This document shows, one piece after another, positions 8,109-16,971 of a stretch of DNA of 47,267 nucleotides. The DNA lies in NCBI RefSeq assembly GCF_000220565.1, contig NZ_AFPM01000034.1, positions 1-47,267 of the forward strand, written 5' to 3'. The notes below the pieces were generated by a model. The model was given only the letters and a program-made list of their open reading frames with translations, was not told where the DNA came from and did no database searches. The position numbers were made by a program, and so were the translations under genes. Positions within the stretch are counted from its first letter, which is position 1. Every line of letters begins with the position of its first letter. Origin of the DNA: Oceanicola sp. S124 (GTDB lineage Bacteria > Pseudomonadota > Alphaproteobacteria > Rhodobacterales > Rhodobacteraceae).

Positions 8109-9347
8109 TTACTCGGGCCGCTGCATCTCGCAGGTCGAGGGCTCCATCGCGGCTTCGGCCGAGATCGTGCCGCCCTCCACCAGGCGCCAGCCCAGGTCGG
8201 TGTTGTCGACCGGATAGGTCATGTCATGGGCGACGGTGGTGATGTAGAGCGGCTGCTGGATCTGGTGATCCTCGGCCCGCATGGTCGCCGTGCCGTAGCC
8301 GTCCTCGATGGACAGCCCCTCGAGCGCATAGGCCACGTCGATGGGATCGTTGCTGCCCGCCTTCTCGGCCGCGGCATCGAACATGTTCAGCGCCACGAAG
8401 GCCCGGTGGTAGTAGTAGTCGTAGTCCGGGAACCGCGCCTTGTACTCTTCCACGAGGGCGTTCTGCTCGGGGCTGACGCCCTCCATGTTCGCCGCCAGTT
8501 CCGACACCTGGTAGAGCGTATCCACGGCACCGTCGCCAAGCGCCGCCACGGCCCCGTTAGACCCACCATAGAAAGTCAGGTATGGAATCTGCTGCCCCGC
8601 GTCGGCGGAGGCCTTGACCAGCAGGGTCATGTCCTGACCCCAGTTGCCGGTGATCACCGCATCGGCGCCCGAGCTGATGATCTTCTGCACGTAGGGGGTG
8701 AAATCCTTCACCTTGGCAAGGGGATGCAGCTCGTTGCCGACGATCTCGATATCGGGGCGCTTGGCGGCCAGCTGGGTCTCGGCGGCATGGGCGACGGCTT
8801 CGCCGTGCACGTAATCCTGGCCGATCAGGTAGACCTTCTTGATGTCGTCCCGCGCCGCGATCCAGTCGGTGATCCCGTTCATCTTCATGTCGGTATGCGC
8901 GTCGAACCGGAAGTGCCAGAAGCTGCAGGCCTCGTTGGTGAACTCGGGCGTCACCGCGGCGTAATTGAAGAACAGAACCTCTTCACCGGGGTTGCGCTGG
9001 TTGTGTTTGTTCACCGCGTCGATGATCGCGGCGGCCACGGACGAGCCGTTGCCCTGCAGGATGTAGCGCGCCCCGCTGTCGATCGCCTTCTGCAGCTGGA
9101 CCAGCGATTCCTTGGGGCTGACCTTGTTGTCGTAGCCGACCACCTCGATCATGTCGCCGTTCACCCCGCCATTGGCGTTGATGTGCTCGGCGGCAAGAAT
9201 GAAGCTCTGGTATGCGGGTTCGCCCGAAGAGGCCATGGCGCCCGACAGCGGGTCGATGAAGGCCATCTTGATCGTCTCGGCCTGCGCGGCAGTGACGGCG
9301 CACAGGGACACGGCAGCCGCAAGCGCGGCTTTCACGGTCGATTTCAT
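8109..9347 (-). CDS. Liv-type ABC transporter substrate-binding protein
   Basis: 412 residues. The signal peptide MKSTVKAALAAAVSLCAVTA is followed by AQA/ET cleavage, then a Peripla_BP_6 fold starting IKMAFIDPLSGAMASSGEPA with HINANGGVNG. It captures the ligand in the periplasm and delivers it to LivHM. A good -35/-10 pair and a GGGAGGAG ribosome site precede the ATG. It is first in the five-gene operon and divergent from the beta-oxidation operon at 9489, so the ligand may be the acid degraded there (inference). The sequence does not let me name the ligand; the tyrosine-rich YDYYYHR stretch is unusual. Confidence 0.9.
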   Translation of the reverse strand: MKSTVKAALAAAVSLCAVTAAQAETIKMAFIDPLSGAMASSGEPAYQSFILAAEHINANGGVNGDMIEVVGYDNKVSPKESLVQLQKAIDSGARYILQGNGSSVAAAIIDAVNKHNQRNPGEEVLFFNYAAVTPEFTNEACSFWHFRFDAHTDMKMNGITDWIAARDDIKKVYLIGQDYVHGEAVAHAAETQLAAKRPDIEIVGNELHPLAKVKDFTPYVQKIISSGADAVITGNWGQDMTLLVKASADAGQQIPYLTFYGGSNGAVAALGDGAVDTLYQVSELAANMEGVSPEQNALVEEYKARFPDYDYYYHRAFVALNMFDAAAEKAGSNDPIDVAYALEGLSIEDGYGTATMRAEDHQIQQPLYITTVAHDMTYPVDNTDLGWRLVEGGTISAEAAMEPSTCEMQRPE

Positions 9348-9373
9348 GTTGTTCTCCTCCCTAGATGGAAAAC

Positions 9374-9402
9374 AGGGTATGCACGCCCCATTTCCCTGCC
9401 AA
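9374..9402 (-). promoter_or_regulatory. Promoter of the Liv operon
   Basis: On the minus strand TTGGCA (9402-9397) and TACCCT (9379-9374) are 17 bp apart, giving a start site near 9367 and a short leader before the ATG at 9347. The -10 context GCATACCCT is repeated exactly at the fadB-like promoter (37924-37952). Confidence 0.55.
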
Positions 9403-9425
9403 GAGGAAAAGGCCTCCGCAGCGGC

Positions 9426-9454
9426 TTGTCAAGCAATGTGTGAAATTCTATTCT
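9426..9454 (+). promoter_or_regulatory. Promoter of the nine-gene beta-oxidation operon
   Basis: TTGTCA (9426-9431), a 17-bp spacer and TATTCT (9449-9454) give a start site near 9461 and a short leader before the ATG at 9489. The operator candidate at 9451-9465 overlaps the -10 box and start site, a geometry expected for repression. Confidence 0.6.
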
Positions 9455-9465
9455 GCAATGCGAAA
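9451..9465 (+). promoter_or_regulatory. Candidate IclR-type operator between the divergent operons
   Basis: TTCTGCAATGCGAAA is a 15-bp quasi-palindrome. It is followed by GACAAA, as the related site at 37968-37982 (read on the minus strand) is followed by ACAAA. It overlaps the plus-strand -10 box and lies about 90 bp upstream of the Liv start site. Confidence 0.5.
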
Positions 9466-9488
9466 GACAAACCGTTGGGGAGGACGGT

Positions 9489-10682
9489 ATGCTGGATTTC
9501 AGCGACGACCCGGAGGTCTTCCGGGCCAATGTTTCCACGTGGATCGAGACCCATTGCGACCCCGCGCTGAGGGCGATTCCCCAGGCAGAGCGCGAGATCT
9601 GCTGGGGTGGCAGGCGCTTCACCTTCGCCTCGCAGGCGCAGCAGGACTGGATGCGCGCCGCCGCCGCCATCGGCATGACCGCACCACGCTGGCCCACCGA
9701 CTACGGCGGCGCCGGGCTGAGCCGCCTGCAAGAGAAGATCTACCGCGAGGAGCTGGCACGCCTGAACGCCCCCACCCCGCTGGAGAGCTTCGGCCTCTGG
9801 ATGCTCGGGCCCGCCCTGCTGGCCTTCGGCACGCACGAGCAGAAACGGCACTACCTGCCGCAGATCACCCGCGGCGAAATCCGCTGGTGTCAGGGCTACT
9901 CCGAACCCGGCGCCGGCTCGGACCTGGCCTCGGTCCAGACCCGTGCGGAGGACCGGGGCGATCACTGGCTGGTCAACGGCTCGAAGATCTGGACCAGCTA
10001 CGCCGACCAGGCCGACTGGATCTTCGCCCTGGTGCGCACCGACCGCGAGGCCCCGAAGCATCGCGGCATCTCGTTCATGCTGATCGACATGGAAGCGGAA
10101 GGAGTCACAACCCGCCCGATCCGCCTGATCTCCGGCGCGTCCCCCTTCTGCGAGACCTTCTTCGAGAATGTCGTCGTGCCCAAGGAAGACCCCGTCGGCC
10201 TGTCCCGCATCGTGGGCGAGCTGAACCGCGGCTGGGATGTCGCCAAGCACCTGCTGACCCATGAACGCGAGATGATCGGCGGCGGCGCGCAGGGGCTTCT
10301 GGGCGCCCGATCGCTTGGCGCCTTCCTGGCGGATCTCGACCCCGAGGTGCTCGAGGATCCGGTGCTGAAGACCCGCGCCATGGCGTTGGAAGTCGACAGC
10401 CTCGCCACCGCCATGACGCTTGAGCGGTACAGGGACATGGCGAAGCAGGGCGGCGTCGGCCATGCCTCGGCGATGCTGAAATACGCCGGAACCGAGCTGA
10501 ACAAGCGCCGCTACGAGTTGCTGATGTCCGTCACCGGGTCGGACGGGCTGGACTGGGACGGGGCCCATGGCTCGCTTCCCTCGGAATGGCTGCGCACCAA
10601 GGCGAATTCGATCGAAGGCGGCACCTCCGAGGTGATGCTCGACATCCTCGCCAAACGCGTCCTCGACCTGCCCTCGCAATAG
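9489..10682 (+). CDS. Acyl-CoA dehydrogenase, large subunit of a probable heteromer
   Basis: 397 residues. FAD enzyme making the alpha,beta double bond of an acyl-CoA. CQGYSEPGAGSD (134-145) is the flavin-binding signature. At the position of the medium-chain enzyme's catalytic glutamate the sequence reads IEGGTSE, with glycine in that slot; the LTHER glutamate (259) is placed like the base of isovaleryl-/long-chain enzymes and is the likelier base (inference). TTGGGGAGG precedes the ATG. A second, shorter dehydrogenase follows after 9 bp, as in PimC/PimD- or ChsE-type heteromers that act on unusual acyl chains. Confidence 0.88.
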   Translation: MLDFSDDPEVFRANVSTWIETHCDPALRAIPQAEREICWGGRRFTFASQAQQDWMRAAAAIGMTAPRWPTDYGGAGLSRLQEKIYREELARLNAPTPLESFGLWMLGPALLAFGTHEQKRHYLPQITRGEIRWCQGYSEPGAGSDLASVQTRAEDRGDHWLVNGSKIWTSYADQADWIFALVRTDREAPKHRGISFMLIDMEAEGVTTRPIRLISGASPFCETFFENVVVPKEDPVGLSRIVGELNRGWDVAKHLLTHEREMIGGGAQGLLGARSLGAFLADLDPEVLEDPVLKTRAMALEVDSLATAMTLERYRDMAKQGGVGHASAMLKYAGTELNKRRYELLMSVTGSDGLDWDGAHGSLPSEWLRTKANSIEGGTSEVMLDILAKRVLDLPSQ

Positions 10683-10691
10683 GAGACCTCC

Positions 10692-11816
10692 ATGACCCTT
10701 TCCCTGGTCCCGACCGAGGACGAAACCCTGCTGCGCGACGCGGCCCGAAGCTTTCTGGCCGAGGCCAGCCCGGTCTCTGCGCTGCGCGGCAATCGCGACA
10801 GCGGCAAACCATACGATGCCGGATTTTATCGCGAGATCGCGCAGCTTGGCTGGACCGGCGTGCTGGTACCGGAAGAGGCCGGAGGGTCCGACATGGGCCA
10901 CCGCGCAGCCGGCATCCTGGCCGAGGAAATGGGAGAGGTGCTGGCCGCCTCGCCCTTCCTCTCGACCGCCGTGATCGCCGCAACCGCCCTGCGGCAGGCG
11001 GGCAGCGACCGGCTCGCCCAGATCGCCGACGGCAGCGTCACCTATGCGCTCGCGGTCGACGAAAGGTCGAAATTCTCTCCTGAGCGCAGTGCCTTGCAGG
11101 CCATGCGACAGGGCAATAGCTACCGACTGAGCGGGCGCAAGTGCTTCGTCGCCGAGGGCAGCAGCGCAGATCGCCTGCTGGTTCTGGCCCGCACCTCGGG
11201 CAGCCCGGGTGAGGCATATGGCCTGACCCTCTTCGACATCGACGCAGCGCGGACAGGCGTTACGCCGCATCGCAGCAGGTCGATCGACAGCCGCGACCAC
11301 GCCACGCTGATCTTCGAGGACGTCGAGGCCACCGGCGCCGATATCATCGGTGAAATCGACAACGGAATGGCCGCAATCCATACGGCACTGAACGCAGGCC
11401 AGGCGGGCATGGCCGCCGAGCTTCTGGGGCTGACCTCCGGGGCCTTCGCCATGACCGCCGGCTACCTGCGCGAGCGCCGGCAATTCGGGCGTACCATCGG
11501 ATCGTTCCAGGCGCTGCAGCATCGCGCCGCACATCTCTGGACCCAGATAGAGATCACCGCCTCGGCCGTCGCCAATGCGGGCCGCGTGCTGGATGCCACC
11601 CCCGAGGCCGCCGACCTAGCCGTCTCGGTCGCCAAGGCCCATGCCACCCAGACCGCGCAGCTCGCCGTCTGTGAAGGCGTCCAGATGCATGGCGGCATCG
11701 GCATGACCGATGAATTCGATATGGGGTTCTACATGAAACGCGCCCGCGTCGGCGCCGAATGGTTGGGCGACTACGGCTATCACGCCGCCCGGGTATCCGC
11801 CGCGAGAGGTATATGA
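10692..11816 (+). CDS. Acyl-CoA dehydrogenase, small subunit
   Basis: 374 residues. It has the acyl-CoA dehydrogenase fold (GGSDMGHRAAGILAEEMG early; RRQFGRTIGSFQALQHR and CEGVQMHGGIGMTDEFDMG late) but ends in GAEWLGDYGYH with no EGT-like catalytic segment, as seen in the smaller subunit of heteromeric enzymes. It probably completes the flavin or acyl pocket of the 9489 product. RBS AGGAGA precedes the ATG. It overlaps the next gene by 4 bp. Confidence 0.87.
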   Translation: MTLSLVPTEDETLLRDAARSFLAEASPVSALRGNRDSGKPYDAGFYREIAQLGWTGVLVPEEAGGSDMGHRAAGILAEEMGEVLAASPFLSTAVIAATALRQAGSDRLAQIADGSVTYALAVDERSKFSPERSALQAMRQGNSYRLSGRKCFVAEGSSADRLLVLARTSGSPGEAYGLTLFDIDAARTGVTPHRSRSIDSRDHATLIFEDVEATGADIIGEIDNGMAAIHTALNAGQAGMAAELLGLTSGAFAMTAGYLRERRQFGRTIGSFQALQHRAAHLWTQIEITASAVANAGRVLDATPEAADLAVSVAKAHATQTAQLAVCEGVQMHGGIGMTDEFDMGFYMKRARVGAEWLGDYGYHAARVSAARGI

Positions 11817-12643
11817 TGTCCCTGAAACCGAACGATCTTTTCGACCTGACCGGCAAGGTCGCCCTGGTCACCGGCGGCGCCACCGGCATTGGCCGCATGG
11901 CGGCCGAGGGCCTCGCCTCGGCCGGGGCCCGCGTGCTGATCGCCTCGCGCAAGGCCGAGGCCTGCGAGGCCGCCGCCGCCGAGATCAACGCCCTCGACCT
12001 GCCAGGCTCCGCCGAGGGTTTCGCCGGGGACGTCGGCTCCGAAGCCGGGATCGCCGCGCTGGCGGATGCCGTGCGCCAACGTACGGAAAAGCTGCATATC
12101 CTGATGAACAATGCCGGGCGCACCTGGGGCGCGCCGCTCGGAGAGTTCCCCTACGACGCCTGGACCAAGGTGCTGGGCCTCAATGTCAGCGGCATGTTCC
12201 ACCTCACGCAGGCCCTGCTGCCGCTTCTCCGCGCTGCAGCATTGCCCGAAGACCCGGCACGCGTGGTCAACGTCGGTTCGGTCATGGGCGAGATCCCCAA
12301 GGGCCAGGGCGCGTATTCCTACGCGACCTCGAAGGGCGCGGTACATCACATGACCCGCATCCTCGCCAATGAGCTAACCCCTGAACATATCACCGTAAAT
12401 GCCATCGCACCCGGCCCCTTCATGTCAAAGATGATGGCCTTCGCCATCGGCCATGACGAGGGCCGCCGCAAGACCGCCGCCACCGTACCCCTGGGTAGGG
12501 TCGGCGCAGAGGAAGACGTCGCCGGCGTCATGCAGTTCCTCTGCGGCAGGGGCGGCTCCTATGTCTCGGGCGCGGTGATCCCGCTCTCGGGGGGGATGCA
12601 GGTCGCCACGGCGAAGGCCGCCTTCCTGGAGGACGACTCATGA
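11813..12643 (+). CDS. SDR-family oxidoreductase
   Basis: 276 residues. Classical short-chain dehydrogenase: TGGATGIG (20-27) for NAD(P), NNAG (99-102), and the Ser156 / Tyr170 / Lys174 triad in VGSVMGEIPKGQGAYSYATSK. It oxidises or reduces a hydroxy/keto group. The ATG at 11813 overlaps the preceding stop (ATGATG; 11816 is an alternative). A second SDR lies two genes on, so one may act on the chain and the other at the beta-carbon. Confidence 0.87.
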   Translation: MMSLKPNDLFDLTGKVALVTGGATGIGRMAAEGLASAGARVLIASRKAEACEAAAAEINALDLPGSAEGFAGDVGSEAGIAALADAVRQRTEKLHILMNNAGRTWGAPLGEFPYDAWTKVLGLNVSGMFHLTQALLPLLRAAALPEDPARVVNVGSVMGEIPKGQGAYSYATSKGAVHHMTRILANELTPEHITVNAIAPGPFMSKMMAFAIGHDEGRRKTAATVPLGRVGAEEDVAGVMQFLCGRGGSYVSGAVIPLSGGMQVATAKAAFLEDDS

Positions 12644-13104
12644 CCATTCTTACGCGTACGGAATACGAAGCGCTCGTCGGGCAGGAGCTGGGCGTGTCCG
12701 GTTGGATCGAGGTCAGCCAGCAGCGCATCGACGATTTCGCCCGCTGCACCGAAGATGATCAGTATATCCACACCGATCCGGTGCGCGCGGCGGCCAGCCC
12801 CTTCGGCGGCACCATTGCGCATGGCTTCCTGACCCTCTCGCTGCTCTCGACCATGGCCTATGGTTTGCCGCAGATTACGGGCACCGCGATGTCGGTGAAC
12901 TACGGGATGAACCGCATGCGCTTCATCTCTCCGGTCCGCGCGGGCAGCCGCATTCGCGGGCGCTTTATCCTGAAGTCCGTCGACGAAATCCGACCCGGCG
13001 AAATCCAGACGGTAACGGATGTGACCGTCGAGATTGAGGGTCAGGACAAGCCAGCGCTTGTGGCGGAATGGCTTGGCAGACGATATTTCGGAGATGAATC
13101 ATGA
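12640..13104 (+). CDS. MaoC-like (R)-specific enoyl-CoA hydratase, NodN type
   Basis: 154 residues, single hotdog domain. The segment ARCTEDDQYIHTDPVRA holds the Asp and His of the hydratase-2 motif, followed by GGTIAHGFLTLSLL. It would hydrate the enoyl-CoA made by the upstream dehydrogenases to an (R)-3-hydroxyacyl-CoA. It overlaps both neighbouring SDR genes by 4 bp, and pairing with the MFE-2-like SDR fits the (R)-hydroxy route. Confidence 0.88.
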   Translation: MTILTRTEYEALVGQELGVSGWIEVSQQRIDDFARCTEDDQYIHTDPVRAAASPFGGTIAHGFLTLSLLSTMAYGLPQITGTAMSVNYGMNRMRFISPVRAGSRIRGRFILKSVDEIRPGEIQTVTDVTVEIEGQDKPALVAEWLGRRYFGDES

Positions 13105-14027
13105 GCATAGCATTTGATGGCCGTGTCGCCATCGTGACCGGCGCGGGGGTTGGCCTGGGCCGCAGCCACGCCCTGGGCCTCGCGGCGCGCGGCGCGAAAG
13201 TCGTGGTGAATGACCTCGGCACGGCGACCGACGGCACCGGCGAAAGCTCTGCCGCGGCGCAATCGGTGGTCGAGGAAATCCGCGCGGCCGGCGGCGAGGC
13301 CATGGCCCATGGCGCCAATGTGACCGACGCCGCGCAGGTGCAGGATATGGTCGACAAGGCGATCGCGACCTGGGGAAAGGTCGACATCCTCGTCTGCAAC
13401 GCGGGCATCCTGCGCGACAAGACCTTCGCCAAGATGGAACTGTCCGACTTCTCTTCGGTGGTCGACGTGCACCTCATGGGTTCGGTCGTGCCGACCAAGG
13501 CGCTCTGGGAACATTTCCGGACGCAACAGTATGGTCGCATCGTCTACACGACCTCGGCGTCGGGCCTCTACGGCAACTTCGGGCAAGCGAACTACGGCGC
13601 AGCGAAGGCGGCGCTGGTCGGGCTGATGAATGTCCTCTGCCAGGAGGGCGCCAAGTACGACATCCGCGCCAACCTGCTGGCGCCGACCGCCGCGACCCGG
13701 ATGACGGAAGGCCTTCTGCCACAACAGGTTCTTGATCTTCTGCGCCCCGAGACGATCACCCCCGGCCTGCTGACCCTGCTGCACGAAGACGCGCCCTCTC
13801 GGATGATCCTCGGCGCTGGCGGCGGCTGCTTCACCGAGACCCGGATCTACGAAACCCCCGGCCTGGCCTTCGCCGACGATGAGCTGGATCCCGACACCAT
13901 CCATAGCCGTATGGACAAGATCCGCAGCGAAGAGGGTCAGCAGATCATGCCCGGCGCCTTCGCCCAGACCCGCAAGTACGCCGCAATGGCCGCCGCGCTG
14001 CGCGGCATCGACCTCGAAGAAAAGTGA
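13101..14027 (+). CDS. SDR 3-hydroxyacyl-CoA dehydrogenase (MFE-2-like)
   Basis: 308 residues. TGAGVGLG (13-20) binds NAD, CNAGILRDKTF and TSASGLYGNFGQANYGAAK (Tyr165, Lys169) match the dehydrogenase domain of peroxisomal multifunctional enzyme type 2, which oxidises (R)-3-hydroxyacyl-CoA. The C-terminal 80 residues extend beyond a minimal SDR, as in that family. The MaoC gene upstream would supply the substrate, so the two together equal a split MFE-2 (inference). Confidence 0.88.
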   Translation: MSIAFDGRVAIVTGAGVGLGRSHALGLAARGAKVVVNDLGTATDGTGESSAAAQSVVEEIRAAGGEAMAHGANVTDAAQVQDMVDKAIATWGKVDILVCNAGILRDKTFAKMELSDFSSVVDVHLMGSVVPTKALWEHFRTQQYGRIVYTTSASGLYGNFGQANYGAAKAALVGLMNVLCQEGAKYDIRANLLAPTAATRMTEGLLPQQVLDLLRPETITPGLLTLLHEDAPSRMILGAGGGCFTETRIYETPGLAFADDELDPDTIHSRMDKIRSEEGQQIMPGAFAQTRKYAAMAAALRGIDLEEK

Positions 14028-14048
14028 ACTTCCCGGAAGGATTTCCTA

Positions 14049-15251
14049 ATGCGTGATGCAGTTATCGTCTCCACCGCCCGCACCCCGATCGGCAAGGCCT
14101 TTCGCGGAGCCTTCAACAACACCCAGGCGCAGGCCCTGATCGGCCACGCGGTGAAGCACGCCGTTTCCCGCGCCGGGCTCGAGGGACCCGAGATCCAGGA
14201 TTGCGTCATCGGCACGGCGCTGCAGCAGGGGTCGACCGGCGGCAATATCGGGCGACAGGCCGCGATCCGCGCCGGTCTGCCGACCAGTGTTGCCGGCATG
14301 TCGCTGGACCGTCAGTGCGCCTCGGGCATGATGGCCATCGCCACGGCCGCCAAGCAGATCACCCAGGACGGCATGCAGGTCGCCATCGGCGGCGGGGTCG
14401 AGTCCATCTCGTTGGTACAGAACCAGAATATGCGCACAGATCGGGCCCGCGACCCCTGGATCCAGGAGCACCGCCCGGATCTCTACATGTCCATGCTCGA
14501 GACCGCCGAAATCGTCGCCGAGCGCTATGGCGTGAGCCGTGAAGACCAGGATGCCTACGCGCTTCGCAGCCAGCAACGCACCGCGGCCGCGCAAGAGGCC
14601 GGCAGGTTCGACGACGAGATCGTGCCGATGACCGCCACCATGGGCGTAATGGACAAGGAGACCAGGGAGATCTCTTTCCACGAGGTCACCCTGGCCAAGG
14701 ACGAAGGCAACCGGCCCTCGACCACGCTTGAGGGCCTGTCGAGTCTGGCGCCCGTCTTCAAGGATGGCCAGCAGGTCAAGGAAGGTAAATACATCACCGC
14801 AGGGAATGCCTCGCAACTGTCCGACGGGGCCTCTGCCTCGGTGCTGATGGAGGCGAAGGAGGCCGAGAAGCGCGGGCTGCAACCGCTGGGTCGTTATGTC
14901 GGCGTCATGGCGGCGGGTCTCGACCCCGACGAGATGGGCATCGGCCCGATCCATGCGGTGCCGAAGTTGCTGGACGCCCATGGACTGAAGATCGACGATA
15001 TCGGCCTCTGGGAACTCAACGAGGCCTTCGCCTGTCAGGTGCTGCATTCGGCCCGCGTTCTGGGCATCCCCAAGGACCTGCTGAACGTCAACGGCGGCGC
15101 GATCTCGGTCGGCCACCCCTACGGCATGTCCGGCGCCCGGATGGTCGGCCATGCGCTGATCGAGGGCAAGCGGCGCGGCGCGCGCTATGTGGTCTGCACC
15201 ATGTGCGTCGGGGGCGGCATGGGCGCTGCCGGGCTCTTCGAAGTGCTCTGA
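14049..15251 (+). CDS. Acetyl-CoA C-acyltransferase (thiolase)
   Basis: 400 residues, normal for degradative thiolases. All catalytic residues are present: Cys90 in DRQCASGMM, His356 in ISVGHPYG and Cys386 in [10 protein letters not shown]. It cleaves the 3-ketoacyl-CoA made by the preceding SDR to acetyl-CoA (or propionyl-CoA for a branched chain) and a shortened acyl-CoA. GGAAGGA precedes the ATG 21 bp after the SDR stop. Confidence 0.93.
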   Translation: MRDAVIVSTARTPIGKAFRGAFNNTQAQALIGHAVKHAVSRAGLEGPEIQDCVIGTALQQGSTGGNIGRQAAIRAGLPTSVAGMSLDRQCASGMMAIATAAKQITQDGMQVAIGGGVESISLVQNQNMRTDRARDPWIQEHRPDLYMSMLETAEIVAERYGVSREDQDAYALRSQQRTAAAQEAGRFDDEIVPMTATMGVMDKETREISFHEVTLAKDEGNRPSTTLEGLSSLAPVFKDGQQVKEGKYITAGNASQLSDGASASVLMEAKEAEKRGLQPLGRYVGVMAAGLDPDEMGIGPIHAVPKLLDAHGLKIDDIGLWELNEAFACQVLHSARVLGIPKDLLNVNGGAISVGHPYGMSGARMVGHALIEGKRRGARYVVCTMCVGGGMGAAGLFEVL

Positions 15252-15259
15252 GCATACGG

Positions 15260-15922
15260 ATGGGTACGCTTTATCTCATCCGTCACGGCCAGGCGTCTTT
15301 CGGCGCCGCAGACTACGACGTCCTGTCGGAAACGGGTCATGCGCAGGCGCGCGCCCTGGGTCGCTGGTTCGCGGCCCAGGGGATCCGGCCGGACCGCCTG
15401 GCCCATGGCGGGCTGCGACGCCAACGGGAAACGCTGGAATCCATACTTACCGGTATGGATTCCAACGGCTCAGCCGAGGAGCATCCCGGCCTCAGCGAGT
15501 TCGACTTCAAGGCGCTGCTCGACGCACGCTTCGCCGCCGAGCCGGCCCCCACCGGTTTGCACGATGACCGGCGCAGCCACTTCCGCACCCTGCGCGACAC
15601 CGTCCTGATGTGGCAGCGGGACGAGATCGCGGCCGCCCCCGAGAGCTGGGCAGCCTTCACCGCCCGGGTGGAGGCGGCCCGCGCCCACCTGATGCGCGAG
15701 GGGGCCGAGACGGTCTTCGCGGTCTCTTCCGGCGGGGCGATCAGCCAGATGATCGCGGCCACGCTTGGCGCCCCGGGAAAGGCCCAGATCGACCTGCAGT
15801 TGCAGACCCGGAACTGCGCCGTCGCGCGCTTCGTCTTCACCCGCCGGGGCCACTACCTGAACGGGTTCAATGACACGCCGTTCCTGACCTCGCCCGACGA
15901 TCCGCTGCTGACCTATTCCTGA
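15260..15922 (+). CDS. Histidine-phosphatase-fold protein lacking the second catalytic His
   Basis: 220 residues. The RHGQ motif (8-11) keeps the phospho-accepting His9, and RRQRET supplies the usual arginine. In the block normally written VSHGG the sequence is VSSGG (155-159), so Ser157 replaces the second active-site histidine. I recall an SSGG form in a subfamily of phosphoglycerate-mutase-like proteins found near acyl-CoA genes, so it may be conserved and not a defect. The ATG at 15260, 8 bp after the thiolase stop, gives a start directly on the fold. The adjacent kinase suggests removal or handling of a phosphorylated acyl intermediate (inference). A 12-bp perfect inverted repeat lies inside the gene. 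Confidence 0.85.
   Translation: MGTLYLIRHGQASFGAADYDVLSETGHAQARALGRWFAAQGIRPDRLAHGGLRRQRETLESILTGMDSNGSAEEHPGLSEFDFKALLDARFAAEPAPTGLHDDRRSHFRTLRDTVLMWQRDEIAAAPESWAAFTARVEAARAHLMREGAETVFAVSSGGAISQMIAATLGAPGKAQIDLQLQTRNCAVARFVFTRRGHYLNGFNDTPFLTSPDDPLLTYS
15435..15464. repeat. Perfect 12-bp inverted repeat inside a coding region
   Basis: TGGAATCCATAC at 15435-15446 and GTATGGATTCCA at 15453-15464 are exact complements around the 6-nt loop TTACCG. It is much less GC-rich than its surroundings. It codes for the stretch LESILTGMDSN of the histidine-phosphatase-fold protein. Confidence 0.8.
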
Positions 15923-15928
15923 GAGGCC

Positions 15929-16963
15929 ATGATGACCAGCGACACCCAGACCCTCGACCTGCCCGCCGTGGAGCGCTGGCTGAAGGACACCCTGCCCGGC
16001 TTCCAAGGGCCTGTCAGCGCAGAAAAATTCAACGTCGGGCAGTCCAATCCGACGTTCCGCCTGACGACCCCCTCGCACCGTTACGTGCTGCGCCGCAAGC
16101 CCCCCGGCGTGCTGCTGAAATCCGCCCATGCGGTCGAGCGCGAGTTCCGCGTGCAGAAGGCGCTGGCCGGCACCGGGGTCCCGGTGGCGAAGATGCATGT
16201 GCTCTGCGAGGACCCCGAGGTCATCGGCTCGGCCTTCTATGTCATGGACGAGGTGCAGGGACGCCATTTCAATCTGCCCGACCTGCCCGAACTGGATCGC
16301 GACCAGCGACGCCCGATCCAGCAGGAAATGTCCCGCGTTCTGGCCGCCATCCATGGTGTCGATCTCGCCGCGACGGGCCTGTCGGACTACGGCCCCGAGG
16401 GCAATTACTACCGCCGCCAGATCGACCGCTGGACCAAGCAGTACCGCGCCGCCGAGACCGAGACCCGCCCCGAGATGGACGCCCTGATGGACTGGCTCGA
16501 TGGCAACATCCCCGAGGATGACGGGTTGCGTACGCTGGCGCATGGGGACTACCGGATCGACAACATGCTGTTCGAAAAGGACGCCCCCCGCATCGCCGCC
16601 GTGCTGGACTGGGAGCTTTCGACCACCGGCCATCCATACGCCGACGTAGCAGCGGTGATCATGCAGTGGTCGATGCCTTCGGGTCCGGACGGGCGCGGCC
16701 TTGCGGGCGTCGACCGCCGGGCACAGGGGGTGATGGAGGACGAGGAGTTCCTCGCCGACTACTGCGCCCGCGCCGGGATCCCCGGCATCGAGGGCTTCGG
16801 CTTCTACCTGGCCTTCACCTTCTTCCGCATGGCTGGCATCATCCAGGGCGTCTACAAGCGCGCGCTCGACGGCAATGCCTCGAACCCGGAACGCGGCCGG
16901 CAGATGGGGGCGCTGGTGCCCCGCTTTGCCCGCGCCGGTCTGGACGCCGCACAAACTGTCTGA
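15929..16963 (+). CDS. Phosphotransferase-family protein (ACAD10/11 N-terminal kinase type)
   Basis: 344 residues. APH-like kinase fold: HGDYRIDN (205-212) is the catalytic HxD...N motif and DWEL (227-230) the metal-binding acid, with LRRKPPG carrying the likely ATP-binding lysine. Members related to the kinase domains of human ACAD10/11 and to LvaA of levulinate degradation phosphorylate 4-hydroxyacyl-CoAs so that the hydroxyl can be removed or moved. Placed within a beta-oxidation operon, the same role is the best hypothesis. The ATG at 15929 or 15932 may be used. Confidence 0.85.
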   Translation: MMTSDTQTLDLPAVERWLKDTLPGFQGPVSAEKFNVGQSNPTFRLTTPSHRYVLRRKPPGVLLKSAHAVEREFRVQKALAGTGVPVAKMHVLCEDPEVIGSAFYVMDEVQGRHFNLPDLPELDRDQRRPIQQEMSRVLAAIHGVDLAATGLSDYGPEGNYYRRQIDRWTKQYRAAETETRPEMDALMDWLDGNIPEDDGLRTLAHGDYRIDNMLFEKDAPRIAAVLDWELSTTGHPYADVAAVIMQWSMPSGPDGRGLAGVDRRAQGVMEDEEFLADYCARAGIPGIEGFGFYLAFTFFRMAGIIQGVYKRALDGNASNPERGRQMGALVPRFARAGLDAAQTV

Positions 16964-16971
16964 GAGGCCCG

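Noticed and set aside
5830-9443. Two long plus-strand frames (5830-7398 and 7206-9443) opposite the Liv genes
   Set aside because: Low-complexity His/Asp/Glu/Gln-rich translations lying wholly over livM, livH and the binding-protein gene; shadows of those genes.
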